DNA of 34,601 bases, from the NCBI GenBank assembly GCA_013572355.1, contig QBUV01000094.1, positions 1 through 34,601 on the forward strand, in the 5' to 3' direction. A program made the translations under genes and the position numbers. The notes under the pieces are model-generated. The model was not told the DNA's origin, made no database searches, and was given only the letters and a program-made list of their open reading frames with translations. Source of the stretch: Candidatus Methanogaster sp. Lineage in GTDB: Archaea; Halobacteriota; Methanosarcinia; Methanosarcinales; Methanogasteraceae. Below, piece by piece: positions 1-7,101 of the stretch. Within the stretch, counting starts at the first letter, position 1. Each line of letters starts with the position of its first letter.

Positions 1-301
1 AACAGTTAGCCAACGACTGATGGTTAATAAGTGAGTAACCATACATAAACATTTCTCTATGTGAACGCAAACATCACGACTATTATTTTTCAAAAATATG
101 TTGTCTGCGGCTTGTATTGATGTCCGCTTCACCCCACAAATCGCATCATCCACGCGGGCCATCCCGACCTCCATTCACTATGCCAGCTTCACGAAGTCAC
201 CAAACCCCTGACTTAAGTGCGGAGACTGTACACCCGCGTTATCACATCCAGTTTGCCTTCATCGCTGCTCCACACTTCGCAGTTACTCCGGATGCGCCAT
301 C
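1..301. other. no supportable gene; AT-rich flank downstream of comE
   Basis: I see no recognisable gene here. The stretch holds a perfect 7-1-7 inverted repeat at 84-98 (TATTTTT, C, AAAAATA) in an AT-rich patch. A minus-strand frame is open from an ATG at 162 to the window edge (54 codons), with a GGAGGT at 167-172. The product is cysteine-rich, resembles nothing I know and has no further support. No comD (the usual partner of comE) is present. Confidence 0.5.
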
Positions 302-844
302 TCAAACCCCCGCCACCTCCCGCATAAATCTCCTCTTGATCTCCACCGGCTCCATATCGATGATCGGCACGTCAGCATTCCCTGGATCGACCGTTACCAC
401 GAGCATGCCCGAGCCATGCACACCAGATCGCACCTCTTCAATTGTCGATGCTCTCCGCACATCGCGCACCCCCGCCCCAGTTGCGATCGCTGCCAGATCA
501 GCCGCACGCGATGTGGCGGTCAACTGGCATCCTGTCGAGCCGTAGCACTGGTTATCGAGAACCACGAGCAGATAGTTATCCGGAGCATGGTTTGCGATGG
601 TCGCAAGCGAGCCCAAGTTCATCAGAAGCGAGCCGTCGCCATCGAGGACCACGACCTTGCGCGGCTGCGCCAGCGCCAGCCCAAGCCCGATCGATGATGC
701 AAGCCCCATCGAACCGAGCATGTAAAAATGCGTCACCTTATCCTTTAGCGCATACAGTTCCCTGCTCGGGTAACCGAGATTGCAGATCACAAGCTCATCT
801 GCCAGTTCCAGAGCGATCGCCTCGATTGCAGATACGCGCTTCAT
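302..844 (-). CDS. comE: sulfopyruvate decarboxylase, beta subunit
   Basis: This 180-residue protein matches the thiamine-diphosphate-binding half of sulfopyruvate decarboxylase, which turns sulfopyruvate into sulfoacetaldehyde on the way to coenzyme M. The TPP motif begins with GDGS at 69-72 and ends at N98; the LGSMGLASSIGLGLA stretch before it (43-57) is typical of the family. Length agrees with stand-alone ComE of about 180-190 residues. In known methanogens the alpha subunit ComD is adjacent or fused; here neither side carries it. Upstream is a divergent DUF1464 gene. The start codon lies 37 nt from a palindromic TATA box, so the transcript is probably almost leaderless. Phosphonopyruvate decarboxylase beta is the main alternative, but the archaeal context favours ComE. 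Confidence 0.85.
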   Translation of the reverse strand: MKRVSAIEAIALELADELVICNLGYPSRELYALKDKVTHFYMLGSMGLASSIGLGLALAQPRKVVVLDGDGSLLMNLGSLATIANHAPDNYLLVVLDNQCYGSTGCQLTATSRAADLAAIATGAGVRDVRRASTIEEVRSGVHGSGMLVVTVDPGNADVPIIDMEPVEIKRRFMREVAGV

Positions 845-868
845 CTGATGATATCAACGGTTTCAGGG

Positions 869-881
869 TATAAAGTTTATA
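869..881. promoter_or_regulatory. palindromic TATA box shared by comE and DUF1464 gene
   Basis: The sequence TATAAAGTTTATA is a perfect inverted repeat (6-1-6) in the 61-nt gap between two divergent genes. Its outer edges are exactly 37 nt from each start codon (844 on the minus strand, 906 on the plus strand). From its centre at 875, the usual archaeal distance of about 27 nt puts both transcription starts a few bases before the ATGs. I infer a symmetric bidirectional promoter with nearly leaderless mRNAs. Confidence 0.6.
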
Positions 882-905
882 CGTCCGGGCAGCCATCCCA
901 ACATT

Positions 906-1940
906 ATGACACGCGTCATCGGAATCGATCCGGGCACAAAGAGTTTCGACTTCTTTGGACTGGACGGCGAGAAGGTCACCCTCGATCTATCGATACCAAC
1001 GAAGGAGATCGCGTCCGACCCGGAATCGGTCATCGATCTGCTAAAAACGACCGAGCCCGAACTTATCATCGGACCCTCAGGGTACGGGATTCCTATCAAA
1101 AAAATCTCTGATATAACGCGGCGCGACATTTTCCTGATGTCGCTTCGCCGGAGTGACGATAACAGGTCGATACTCGGAATGCGCAGGTTCATCGAGACGT
1201 TAAAAGAGCATAATCTGCCGGTATATGCAATCCCAGGGGTCATACACCTGCCAACGGTCCCCTCCTATCGAAAGGTCAACAGGATCGACATGGGCACTCC
1301 TGACAAGTTGTGCTCGTGCGCGCTTGCAGTGCGGGATCAGGCGGCAAGCTCTGGCATCGACTATGACCGGACATCGTTTATACTGCTGGAGGTCGGATTC
1401 GCACACACCGCCGCCATCGCTGTCGATTCCGGAAGGGTTGTGGACGGCATCGGCGGAAGCAGCGGTGGCATCGGATTTCTTTCGATGGGTGCGATCGACG
1501 GCGAACTTGCATACCTCCTCGGCAGGTTCGGAAAGGAGTTTATGATCAGCCGGGGCGCGCGTTTCCTAACCGGAAGCGAGATTGCGCCAGAGGACCTTGC
1601 CATGCATGATGATGCACGTAGCGCGCTTATCGAGGGTGCGGTCAAGAACGTTCTCGCACTCACAGCCGCTCTGGCGCCGGACGAGGTGCTGCTATCAGGC
1701 AGACTATCAAGGATTCCGGAAATTTGGACTGAGTTGATGGAGCGGTTGGATACGGTTGCCCCTGTTCGATCGTTAAAAGGATTTTCCGGTGCTAAAATTG
1801 CAAAAGAATCCGCACAAGGCGGCGCGGTGATAGCGGATGGGCTTTTGCAGGGGCGGTACGCTGGCATCGTTGCGACGATGAGGATTAAAGAGGCGTGTGG
1901 TACGGTTCTCGACTACGTGCCGCCGATTTCGGATGGGTGA
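906..1940 (+). CDS. DUF1464 family protein, predicted ASKHA-fold kinase (butyrate-kinase-like)
   Basis: This 344-residue protein belongs to the archaeal DUF1464 family, often annotated as predicted butyrate kinase. The N terminus, GIDPGTKSFDFFGLD (6-20), is the phosphate-1 loop typical of the acetokinase/Hsp70/actin fold. A second glycine-rich stretch, GIGGSSGGIG (about 180-190), and LLSGRLSRIPE near 255-265 fit the remaining nucleotide-binding elements. The substrate is not established for the family. It is a single gene, divergent from comE and sharing its palindromic promoter, which hints at common control rather than a proven shared pathway. The ATG at 906 follows the TATA box at the expected spacing. 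Nothing suggests damage. Confidence 0.8.
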   Translation: MTRVIGIDPGTKSFDFFGLDGEKVTLDLSIPTKEIASDPESVIDLLKTTEPELIIGPSGYGIPIKKISDITRRDIFLMSLRRSDDNRSILGMRRFIETLKEHNLPVYAIPGVIHLPTVPSYRKVNRIDMGTPDKLCSCALAVRDQAASSGIDYDRTSFILLEVGFAHTAAIAVDSGRVVDGIGGSSGGIGFLSMGAIDGELAYLLGRFGKEFMISRGARFLTGSEIAPEDLAMHDDARSALIEGAVKNVLALTAALAPDEVLLSGRLSRIPEIWTELMERLDTVAPVRSLKGFSGAKIAKESAQGGAVIADGLLQGRYAGIVATMRIKEACGTVLDYVPPISDG

Positions 1941-2228
1941 TCCGGAATTCTCACAATTTCGTTAGCAGTCAAGCAGTAGTACGATCATAGTATGATAGTG
2001 ACACTGTTGTGGTACTCATCCCACAACGATGTATATACCAATGTCACCCCAATGCAGCTTTTACAGTAAGTCTTTCTAAGAAATCCGTTCGTGTGGGTTT
2101 TGCACTGGGGTCATATAAACGTGTACGCAGCCCAAACCTCTGGGCTGCGACATTTTTCGTTGAACGAAAGGTATCTTTGGGTAATGTTTGTGCAGCCAGA
2201 GTTTCGGGCGTTCTGGTTCTGGGACTGC
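1941..2228. repeat. palindrome-rich gap between convergent genes
   Basis: This 288-nt gap between two convergent 3' ends contains no supportable gene but several inverted repeats: 1984-1996 (ATCATA/TATGAT, 1-nt centre), 2006-2027 (GTTGTGG/CCACAAC, 8-nt loop), 2073-2083 (TTTCT/AGAAA), 2126-2149 (CGCAGCCC/GGGCTGCG, 8-nt loop) and 2155-2169 (TTTCGTT/AACGAAA). Two TATA-like sites (GTATATACC near 2031, CATATAAAC near 2112) are also present. It may hold a small RNA, or only terminators. Confidence 0.4.
2126..2157 (+). terminator. hairpin terminator, plus strand
   Basis: A perfect 8-bp stem (CGCAGCCC at 2126-2133, GGGCTGCG at 2142-2149) with an 8-nt loop is followed by ACATTTTT. The T run lies only on the plus-strand side, so the hairpin would end a rightward transcript, either read-through from the DUF1464 gene or a short RNA started in the gap. 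Confidence 0.45.
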
Positions 2229-3539
2229 TCATCTTGCAAACTCCCCCCGCCGCACGCACCCGATACCGGAAAGAACCGCCTCGATCCCGCCCTCGACACC
2301 GTCCGGGTCACAGTCGCCAAGAATCTCGATCCGGAAAGTTGCGCTCTGTCTCGGCTCGTACCGGTCGATGACATCTGCACGTACCGCGCCATCGCATCTC
2401 GATATCACATCACAGATCACGAAAGGGTCTGCGCGGTCAGGCAGTATGACCGAGATATCCCGCGTAAACCTGCGCAGATTTTCAAGTTTCCAGTCCTGCA
2501 ACTCTGCCTGGCTGAGCAGTCTTATGTTTTCGATCTTTAATTCAACAGATTTCCGACCCTCTTCCATCACAATGGTTCTCGGGGCGACCTTTGTGATGAC
2601 GCCTGTATGCATAACCCCGGAACGGAGGTGCAACACGCCGCTCTCTCGCCCTATCGACCTGACCAGTTCCTCAAACTCTGTGATCTTCGTATTGATCAGT
2701 TTATCGGACCGTCTCAGAGCGGATTCCGTATCCCCGAAGTGGGATGCCGCATTCTTCATCAGATCTGTGAAATCGTCCACGGAACCGTCCCTGACAATCT
2801 CCGAAAGCCCCGTACACTCGGCGATGAACGCCTCATGCACCTCCGCGATCCTTGGATTGTTCATCTGGATCATCGCGTACAGGTGCGGGTTCTGACCGAG
2901 TATCCGCCCGACGAAATCGAGCATGATCTCGTACACAGGGCTCATGAACCTTCTCGACAGGGAGACCTCGAAGTCGAGGCTCCGAAGCGTGGATCCGATG
3001 CTTAAGTATGCGAAATGCGTGAGCCCCTGCACCACTGCCATGACTCGGTCGTGCGTGTCGGCATCAACGATCTCGACGTTCGCACCCTCGCGCTCGAAGA
3101 GATCGGTCAATATCGGAAGCCACCGTTCGCATCTGCTTGACGGCGTGATCATCACAGCCTGCCCGCTGATGTCAGGGATGCTCGGACCGAACATCGGATG
3201 CGTCCCAATCACCTCGACGCCAGCAGGTGCACACTTCTCCATCGCAGCAAGCGGTATCTTCTTTATCGAGGTCATATCCATGAGAAGGCTTCCACGACTC
3301 ATCTTCGGCGCAATCTCTTCGATCGTATCCTCTGTCACATCGATGGGAACCGAGATCACAACGATATCGCTCTCGTGGATTGCGGCATCCAGATCGTGCG
3401 CATACGTTGCGCCCAACGCTTCGGCGATCTCGACCTTGCCGCTTTTGCCCCAGACCACAACCGTATGGTGGAGGCGCTGGAAGAATCTCGTAAACCACTG
3501 TCCGAGTTCGCCGGTTCCGCCAATGATCAGGATCTTCAT
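2229..3539 (-). CDS. tyrA: prephenate dehydrogenase, archaeal long form
   Basis: The 436-residue protein oxidatively decarboxylates prephenate to 4-hydroxyphenylpyruvate in tyrosine synthesis. The N terminus carries a Rossmann motif, GGTGELG (7-13), and the family signature HPMFGPSIPDISGQ (114-127). Residues 140-300 are the helical dimerisation domain. The last 75 or so residues (RDISVILPDRADPF and on) look like a ferredoxin-like fold resembling the anticodon-binding FDX-ACB domain of PheRS beta; this is my inference from pattern. Methanogen TyrA proteins of about 440 residues are known, so the length is normal for archaea. An AAGGAG ribosome site lies 6 nt before the ATG. A TATA box (GATATATATG near 3580) would start the mRNA about 14 nt upstream. 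Confidence 0.88.
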   Translation of the reverse strand: MKILIIGGTGELGQWFTRFFQRLHHTVVVWGKSGKVEIAEALGATYAHDLDAAIHESDIVVISVPIDVTEDTIEEIAPKMSRGSLLMDMTSIKKIPLAAMEKCAPAGVEVIGTHPMFGPSIPDISGQAVMITPSSRCERWLPILTDLFEREGANVEIVDADTHDRVMAVVQGLTHFAYLSIGSTLRSLDFEVSLSRRFMSPVYEIMLDFVGRILGQNPHLYAMIQMNNPRIAEVHEAFIAECTGLSEIVRDGSVDDFTDLMKNAASHFGDTESALRRSDKLINTKITEFEELVRSIGRESGVLHLRSGVMHTGVITKVAPRTIVMEEGRKSVELKIENIRLLSQAELQDWKLENLRRFTRDISVILPDRADPFVICDVISRCDGAVRADVIDRYEPRQSATFRIEILGDCDPDGVEGGIEAVLSGIGCVRRGEFAR

Positions 3540-3575
3540 GGGTACTCCTTTTTATATTGTAATTTCATGTATTTC

Positions 3576-3627
3576 ATATATATCAAAAAGTTTTTGCGAG
3601 TGGGCTATCGCACAAATCCTTATAAGC
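3576..3627. promoter_or_regulatory. divergent promoters of tyrA and the slipin operon
   Basis: Two TATA boxes face away from each other in the 119-nt gap. On the minus strand GATATATATG near 3580 serves tyrA, leaving a short leader that contains AAGGAG. On the plus strand CCTTATAAG (3618-3626) lies about 36 nt before the slipin ATG, whose start is preceded by GGGTGAT (3649-3655). Confidence 0.5.
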
Positions 3628-3658
3628 CGCAAAAGCCATTTTTCAACCGGGTGATATT

Positions 3659-4411
3659 ATGGAACAATATTTGATACCAATAGTGATTGTAGTGCTGTTT
3701 GTGCTTGCAAGCGCTGTAAAGATCGTTCAGGAGTACGAGCGTGGCGTGATATTCCGGCTCGGGCGACTGGTCGGTGCAAGAGGACCAGGACTATTCTTCA
3801 TAATCCCGATACTCGAGACGATGAAGAAGATCGATCTCAGGACGATCGTGCTCGATATCCCGCCGCAGGAGGTTATCACAAGGGATAACGTGACTGCCCG
3901 GGTGAATGCTGTGGTGTACTACCGGGTGATGGATCCGAGCAAGGCAGTCGTGCAGGTTGAGCACTATCCGACAGCAACCGCGCAGATGGCGCTCACTACG
4001 CTTCGGGGCGTTGTTGGGCAGGTGGAACTTGATGAGGTTCTTTCCGAGCGGGATAAGATCAACAAGCGGCTGCAGGAGATCATCGATGAGTCGACTGACC
4101 CATGGGGGATCAAGGTTTCGGCTGTCGAGATCAAGGATGTCGAACTGCCAGAGTCGATGCAGCGTGCGATGGCTTCGCAGGCAGAGGCAGAGAGGAACCG
4201 GAGGGCACGGATCATCAACGCAGAAGGAGAGATGCAGGCATCAATCAAACTTGCGGATGCTGCGAAGGTGCTGAACGAACAACCGGGAGCACTCTACATC
4301 CGGACGCTCCAGACGATCAAGGATGCGACCGAGGAGAAGGCGACGACGGTTGTGATTCCGCTGCCGATAGAACTCATGGGCGCACTCGGACTCAATAAAG
4401 AGAATAAGTAA
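3659..4411 (+). CDS. slipin (stomatin-like SPFH membrane protein)
   Basis: This 250-residue protein has one N-terminal membrane segment (about 5-20) followed by an SPFH/Band 7 domain. Signatures seen are [39 protein letters not shown] and the charged helix [22 protein letters not shown]. Archaeal slipins such as PH1511 of Pyrococcus are cleaved at the C terminus by the neighbouring NfeD protease, and the hydrophobic C-terminal tail [15 protein letters not shown] resembles that target region. The next gene is NfeD, 10-28 nt downstream on the same strand, so the pair forms the usual operon for membrane microdomain assembly or quality control. The start is supported by GGGTGAT 3 nt before the ATG. 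Confidence 0.92.
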   Translation: MEQYLIPIVIVVLFVLASAVKIVQEYERGVIFRLGRLVGARGPGLFFIIPILETMKKIDLRTIVLDIPPQEVITRDNVTARVNAVVYYRVMDPSKAVVQVEHYPTATAQMALTTLRGVVGQVELDEVLSERDKINKRLQEIIDESTDPWGIKVSAVEIKDVELPESMQRAMASQAEAERNRRARIINAEGEMQASIKLADAAKVLNEQPGALYIRTLQTIKDATEEKATTVVIPLPIELMGALGLNKENK

Positions 4412-4439
4412 AGAGAGATGAGTGGAAAATGGGATTGAG

Positions 4440-5732
4440 ATGAAACGTATCCCAATCCTTCTAACGCTCCTGCTGCTGGCGCTTCCCCTTATCGTGGCGC
4501 CGGCATGTAGCGCGTCAGAACCAGTGATCTATGTGATCGAGGTGGACGACATGATCACAGCAGGCACTGAGATGGAGATCGCCCGCGGCATCGATCACGC
4601 AACCGATATCGGTGCTGCCGCGGTGTTGATCGAAATAAACACGCCTGGCGGGCTTGTTGACTCGATGGAGGGGATCGTATCTGATATCGAGCGTTCGGAG
4701 GTGCCTGTGATCACGTTTGTGCCGCAGGGTGAGCGAGCGTTCTCTGCCGGTGCATTCATTCTTTTATCAGGGCATATCGCTGCAATGGCTCCCGGTACAG
4801 CCACAGGAGCGGCAACACCGATTGCGATAACGCCAACAGGCACGACGCCGGTTGAGAACAAGACTGTTAATGCGTACGCAGCCAGGATGCGCGGGATCGC
4901 GGAGAACCGGAACCGATCTACAGAGGTCGCGGAGAAGTTCGTGACAGAGGGGTTATCACTGACTGCGGAGGAAGCGCTGGAGCAGGATGTGATCGATGTA
5001 GTCGCGTCCGGCAGGCACGATCTTGCCGCTGCCATCGATAACAGAACCGTAAACGTGAGCAGGGAATCGGTGACACTCCGCACGAAGGGTGCAATCTTCA
5101 TCACACAGGAACCGCAGTTTGCTGCATCGATCGTCGCCCTACTGAGCAACCCCCAGATCGCGTTCGTACTCTTCTTAATCGGGATCTATGGGATCATCTA
5201 CGGTCTCAAAGCTCCTGGGACGTACGTTCCTGAGATGGTCGGCGCGATAGCGATAATACTTGCGCTGTACGGCATGGGAATGTTCTCGGTAAGCACATTC
5301 GGCGTGCTATTGATCGTAGCCGGGATAATATTGCTCATAGCAGAGGTTCTCACGCCGACATTCGGGGTACTGACGATCGGCGGCGCGATCTGCCTGGTTC
5401 TCGGTGCCATCATGTTTCCACAGGAGCCGTTCATGCCGGCTGAATGGATTAGCGACTTCAGACAGACCGTCTTCGCACTCGTGATCCTCTCTGTCGTGAT
5501 CATCGTGGCAGGTCTCGGTTTTGTTATGAAGACGAGGCTTACGAAACCGACGACTGGGCGGGATGAACTGATCGGAGAGGTTGTCAGGGCAGAGACCGAC
5601 ATCGCACCGGTTGGCACTGTGCACATTCACGGTGAGATATGGCGGGCATCCGCAACAGAGCCGGTGCGGAGAGGAGAGGACGTGGTGATCCAGGATGTGG
5701 ACGGGCTCACGCTGGTTGTTGAGAAGAAGTAG
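4440..5732 (+). CDS. nfeD: NfeD-family membrane serine protease (1510-N type)
   Basis: The protein has a ClpP-class serine protease domain, four or five membrane segments and a C-terminal OB-fold NfeD domain. Counting from the ATG at 4440 (430 residues), residues 1-25 form a signal peptide. The likely catalytic dyad is Ser102 in FSAGAF and Lys141 in ENK, matching the Ser-Lys arrangement of Pyrococcus PH1510. Membrane helices lie around 200-350, and the OB-like domain (GRDELIGEVVRAETD and on) closes the protein. A GTG at 4422 would add MENGIE in front; I prefer the ATG because it gives a clean basic signal-peptide start. It follows the slipin gene, its expected substrate. Confidence 0.88.
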   Translation: MKRIPILLTLLLLALPLIVAPACSASEPVIYVIEVDDMITAGTEMEIARGIDHATDIGAAAVLIEINTPGGLVDSMEGIVSDIERSEVPVITFVPQGERAFSAGAFILLSGHIAAMAPGTATGAATPIAITPTGTTPVENKTVNAYAARMRGIAENRNRSTEVAEKFVTEGLSLTAEEALEQDVIDVVASGRHDLAAAIDNRTVNVSRESVTLRTKGAIFITQEPQFAASIVALLSNPQIAFVLFLIGIYGIIYGLKAPGTYVPEMVGAIAIILALYGMGMFSVSTFGVLLIVAGIILLIAEVLTPTFGVLTIGGAICLVLGAIMFPQEPFMPAEWISDFRQTVFALVILSVVIIVAGLGFVMKTRLTKPTTGRDELIGEVVRAETDIAPVGTVHIHGEIWRASATEPVRRGEDVVIQDVDGLTLVVEKK

Positions 5733-5790
5733 AGAGTCCATGAACCCGCCCGGAGGCAACCCCTGAATCGAATCATCGAAATCGTAGATC

Positions 5791-6438
5791 TTATCCCTTC
5801 GCATCGATTAGACGCTTTGGGTTCGTCCTGACCGCGGCTACGCAATCGCGCTCAGTCAGTCCTGCCCCCATCGCCACCGTAAGCGCCATCTCTTCAGTGA
5901 TCAGATCGTCTGGTGCGTGCGCATCTGTGTTCACGATGAGATCGCATCCGATCTCGCACGCAATCCGAGCAACATACCCGTTCGTCCGGTTGTGTCCGCA
6001 TCTTGCCGTGATCTCGAGCAGTACGCCATTTTCGCGTGCGCATTCGACCTCATCGGTGGTGATCAGTCCGGGATGCGCCAGAATGTCGATGTCCGACCGA
6101 AGTGCAGCAGCATTCGTGCCCGGAGCCACAGGTTCTGACGTGGTCTCGCCGTGCACCACGATGATATCAGCGCCAAGCGACCTTGCTTTATCTGCAAGCC
6201 GCGCAATCTTTCCGGGCGGAACATGCGTCAGTTCCACACCAGTTAGGACTCTGATACCCCATTCCTCCTCCAGAAACGAAGTCTTTTTCATTGCGTCCAG
6301 CACAAATTCGATGTTCGTAAAATCGACGTGATCCGTGATCGCAATCGCAGAATAGCCATGCACCACTGCACGGCGGACGAGTTCGCTCGGTATCAGTTCG
6401 CCGTCGCTGAATATAGAGTGGGTGTGCAGGTCGATCAT
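5791..6438 (-). CDS. PHP-domain metal-dependent phosphoesterase (histidinol-phosphatase-like)
   Basis: The 215-residue protein begins with the PHP signature MIDLHTHS (metal ligands H5 and H7). It continues with ITDH (34-37), GVEL (67-70), a central HPGLI and a closing NTDAHAPDD, so all four PHP motifs are present. PHP proteins hydrolyse phosphate esters using a trinuclear metal site; the exact substrate cannot be told, and histidinol phosphate is only one option. The frame is open to an ATG at 6477, but a TATA box (TGCTTATAGG, 6461-6470) lies inside that extension, centred 27 nt before the ATG at 6438. I therefore place the start at 6438 and infer a leaderless mRNA. It lies downstream of SRP19 on the same strand with a hairpin between them. 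Confidence 0.82.
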   Translation of the reverse strand: MIDLHTHSIFSDGELIPSELVRRAVVHGYSAIAITDHVDFTNIEFVLDAMKKTSFLEEEWGIRVLTGVELTHVPPGKIARLADKARSLGADIIVVHGETTSEPVAPGTNAAALRSDIDILAHPGLITTDEVECARENGVLLEITARCGHNRTNGYVARIACEIGCDLIVNTDAHAPDDLITEEMALTVAMGAGLTERDCVAAVRTNPKRLIDAKG

Positions 6439-6460
6439 CACAGATATCTGGGGTGCGAGA

Positions 6461-6470
6461 CCTATAAGCA
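6461..6470 (-). promoter_or_regulatory. TATA box of the PHP gene
   Basis: On the minus strand TGCTTATAGG is centred about 27 nt before the ATG at 6438. This predicts initiation at or next to the start codon and decides against the longer start at 6477. Confidence 0.5.
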
Positions 6471-6511
6471 TTCCCATAAGCGCAGGTTGGTCAGCAGACC
6501 GGAAACGTCAA

Positions 6512-6533
6512 AATCGCCACCCGTTGGGGGTGG
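6512..6533 (-). terminator. weak terminator after SRP19
   Basis: On the minus strand CCACCC and GGGTGG (6-bp stem, 5-nt loop, 6517-6533) are followed by CGATTTTG. It sits just past the SRP19 stop and before the PHP promoter, so it may separate the two transcripts. The T run is short. Confidence 0.4.
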
Positions 6534-6548
6534 ATAACTTAAAGATCC

Positions 6549-6842
6549 TTAATTAGCGGATCGTAGCTCCTTCATCTTCGAGCAAACCTCATAGAGAATC
6601 GAGGATTTTGGAGCGTCTGTCTTCTTTACGAGCACCCGTCCCTGTTTCTCCCACCATGCCGCAGGATGCGCCTTCGTATCTTCGACAGCGCAATCGAGAT
6701 TGAGCATTCTGGCTGCTTCTGCGATCTCATCGAGCCGCGGCGACTTCACAGCACTCCGCCTCGAGACCCTGCGCCCACCGTTTCTCGATATCCTGCTGTC
6801 GAAATAGATGGGCCAGATAACGATCCTGTCTGTTTCTGGCAT
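6549..6842 (-). CDS. srp19: signal recognition particle 19 kDa protein
   Basis: This 97-residue protein matches archaeal SRP19, which binds the tips of helices 6 and 8 of 7S RNA so that SRP54 can join. Family landmarks are IVIWPIYFDSRISRNGGRRV (about 8-27), the following SRRSAVKSPRLDEIAEAA, and HPAAWWEKQGRVLV in the second half. The length is typical for archaea (90-100). Its ATG lies only 4 nt after the 3' end of tRNA-Tyr on the same strand, leaving no room for a promoter or a ribosome site. The gene is therefore probably co-transcribed with the tRNA and freed by tRNA 3' processing, or it is read from an mRNA starting within the tRNA. Confidence 0.9.
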   Translation of the reverse strand: MPETDRIVIWPIYFDSRISRNGGRRVSRRSAVKSPRLDEIAEAARMLNLDCAVEDTKAHPAAWWEKQGRVLVKKTDAPKSSILYEVCSKMKELRSAN

Positions 6843-6846
6843 AAAA

Positions 6847-6957
6847 TCCCGCCTCCCGGAATCGAACCGGGGACATCGCGGTCTCTGCGCGGTAATGTGT
6901 GCTTTCGCACATGATCATACTACAGCCGCGCACTCTACCAGGCTGAGTTAAAGCGGG
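6847..6957 (-). tRNA. tRNA-Tyr (GTA) with a 37-nt intron
   Basis: The 111-nt gene folds as a tRNA: acceptor CCCGCTT/AGGCGGG with discriminator A, D stem ACTC/GAGT, anticodon stem CGCGG/CCGCG, a 5-nt variable loop, and T arm CCCGG-TTCGATT-CCGGG. The anticodon is GTA, and the C1-G72 pair is the archaeal tyrosine identity element. An intron of 37 nt (6883-6919) lies after G37. Its ends form a bulge-helix-bulge: CTGT (6922-6925) pairs with GCAG (6885-6888), flanked by 3-nt bulges AG|T and AG|A that are cut at the standard position. Removal gives a 74-nt tRNA. No CCA is encoded. The intron carries a GTGC-GAAA-GCAC tetraloop hairpin. Confidence 0.93.
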
Positions 6958-7101
6958 TTATATAGAGTGGTGCCGCGGCCTTTATCAATCTTTTGTTTCT
7001 GGCAGTATCTCCGAATCAGCATGAATCCGCAAAAATATTGGAACACATGAGTTGTGTCAGCGAGGAGTTTTCCATGCACCGCAGCACTGGAGTTCGCAAA
7101 A

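Noticed and set aside
1-174. Minus-strand open frame running off the left edge, with a GGAGGT before an ATG at 162
   Set aside because: It is short, cysteine-rich, AT-rich and resembles no family I know; a 54-codon open stretch can occur by chance.
117-545. Plus-strand 142-codon frame across comE
   Set aside because: It lies opposite comE for most of its length and has a Ser/Pro/Thr-rich content typical of an antisense shadow.
2188-2895. Long plus-strand frame opposite tyrA (235 codons), and similar frames opposite the ABC operon, cdhE and FAD/Fe-S genes
   Set aside because: They are antisense shadows of well-recognised genes; no motif or start signal supports them.
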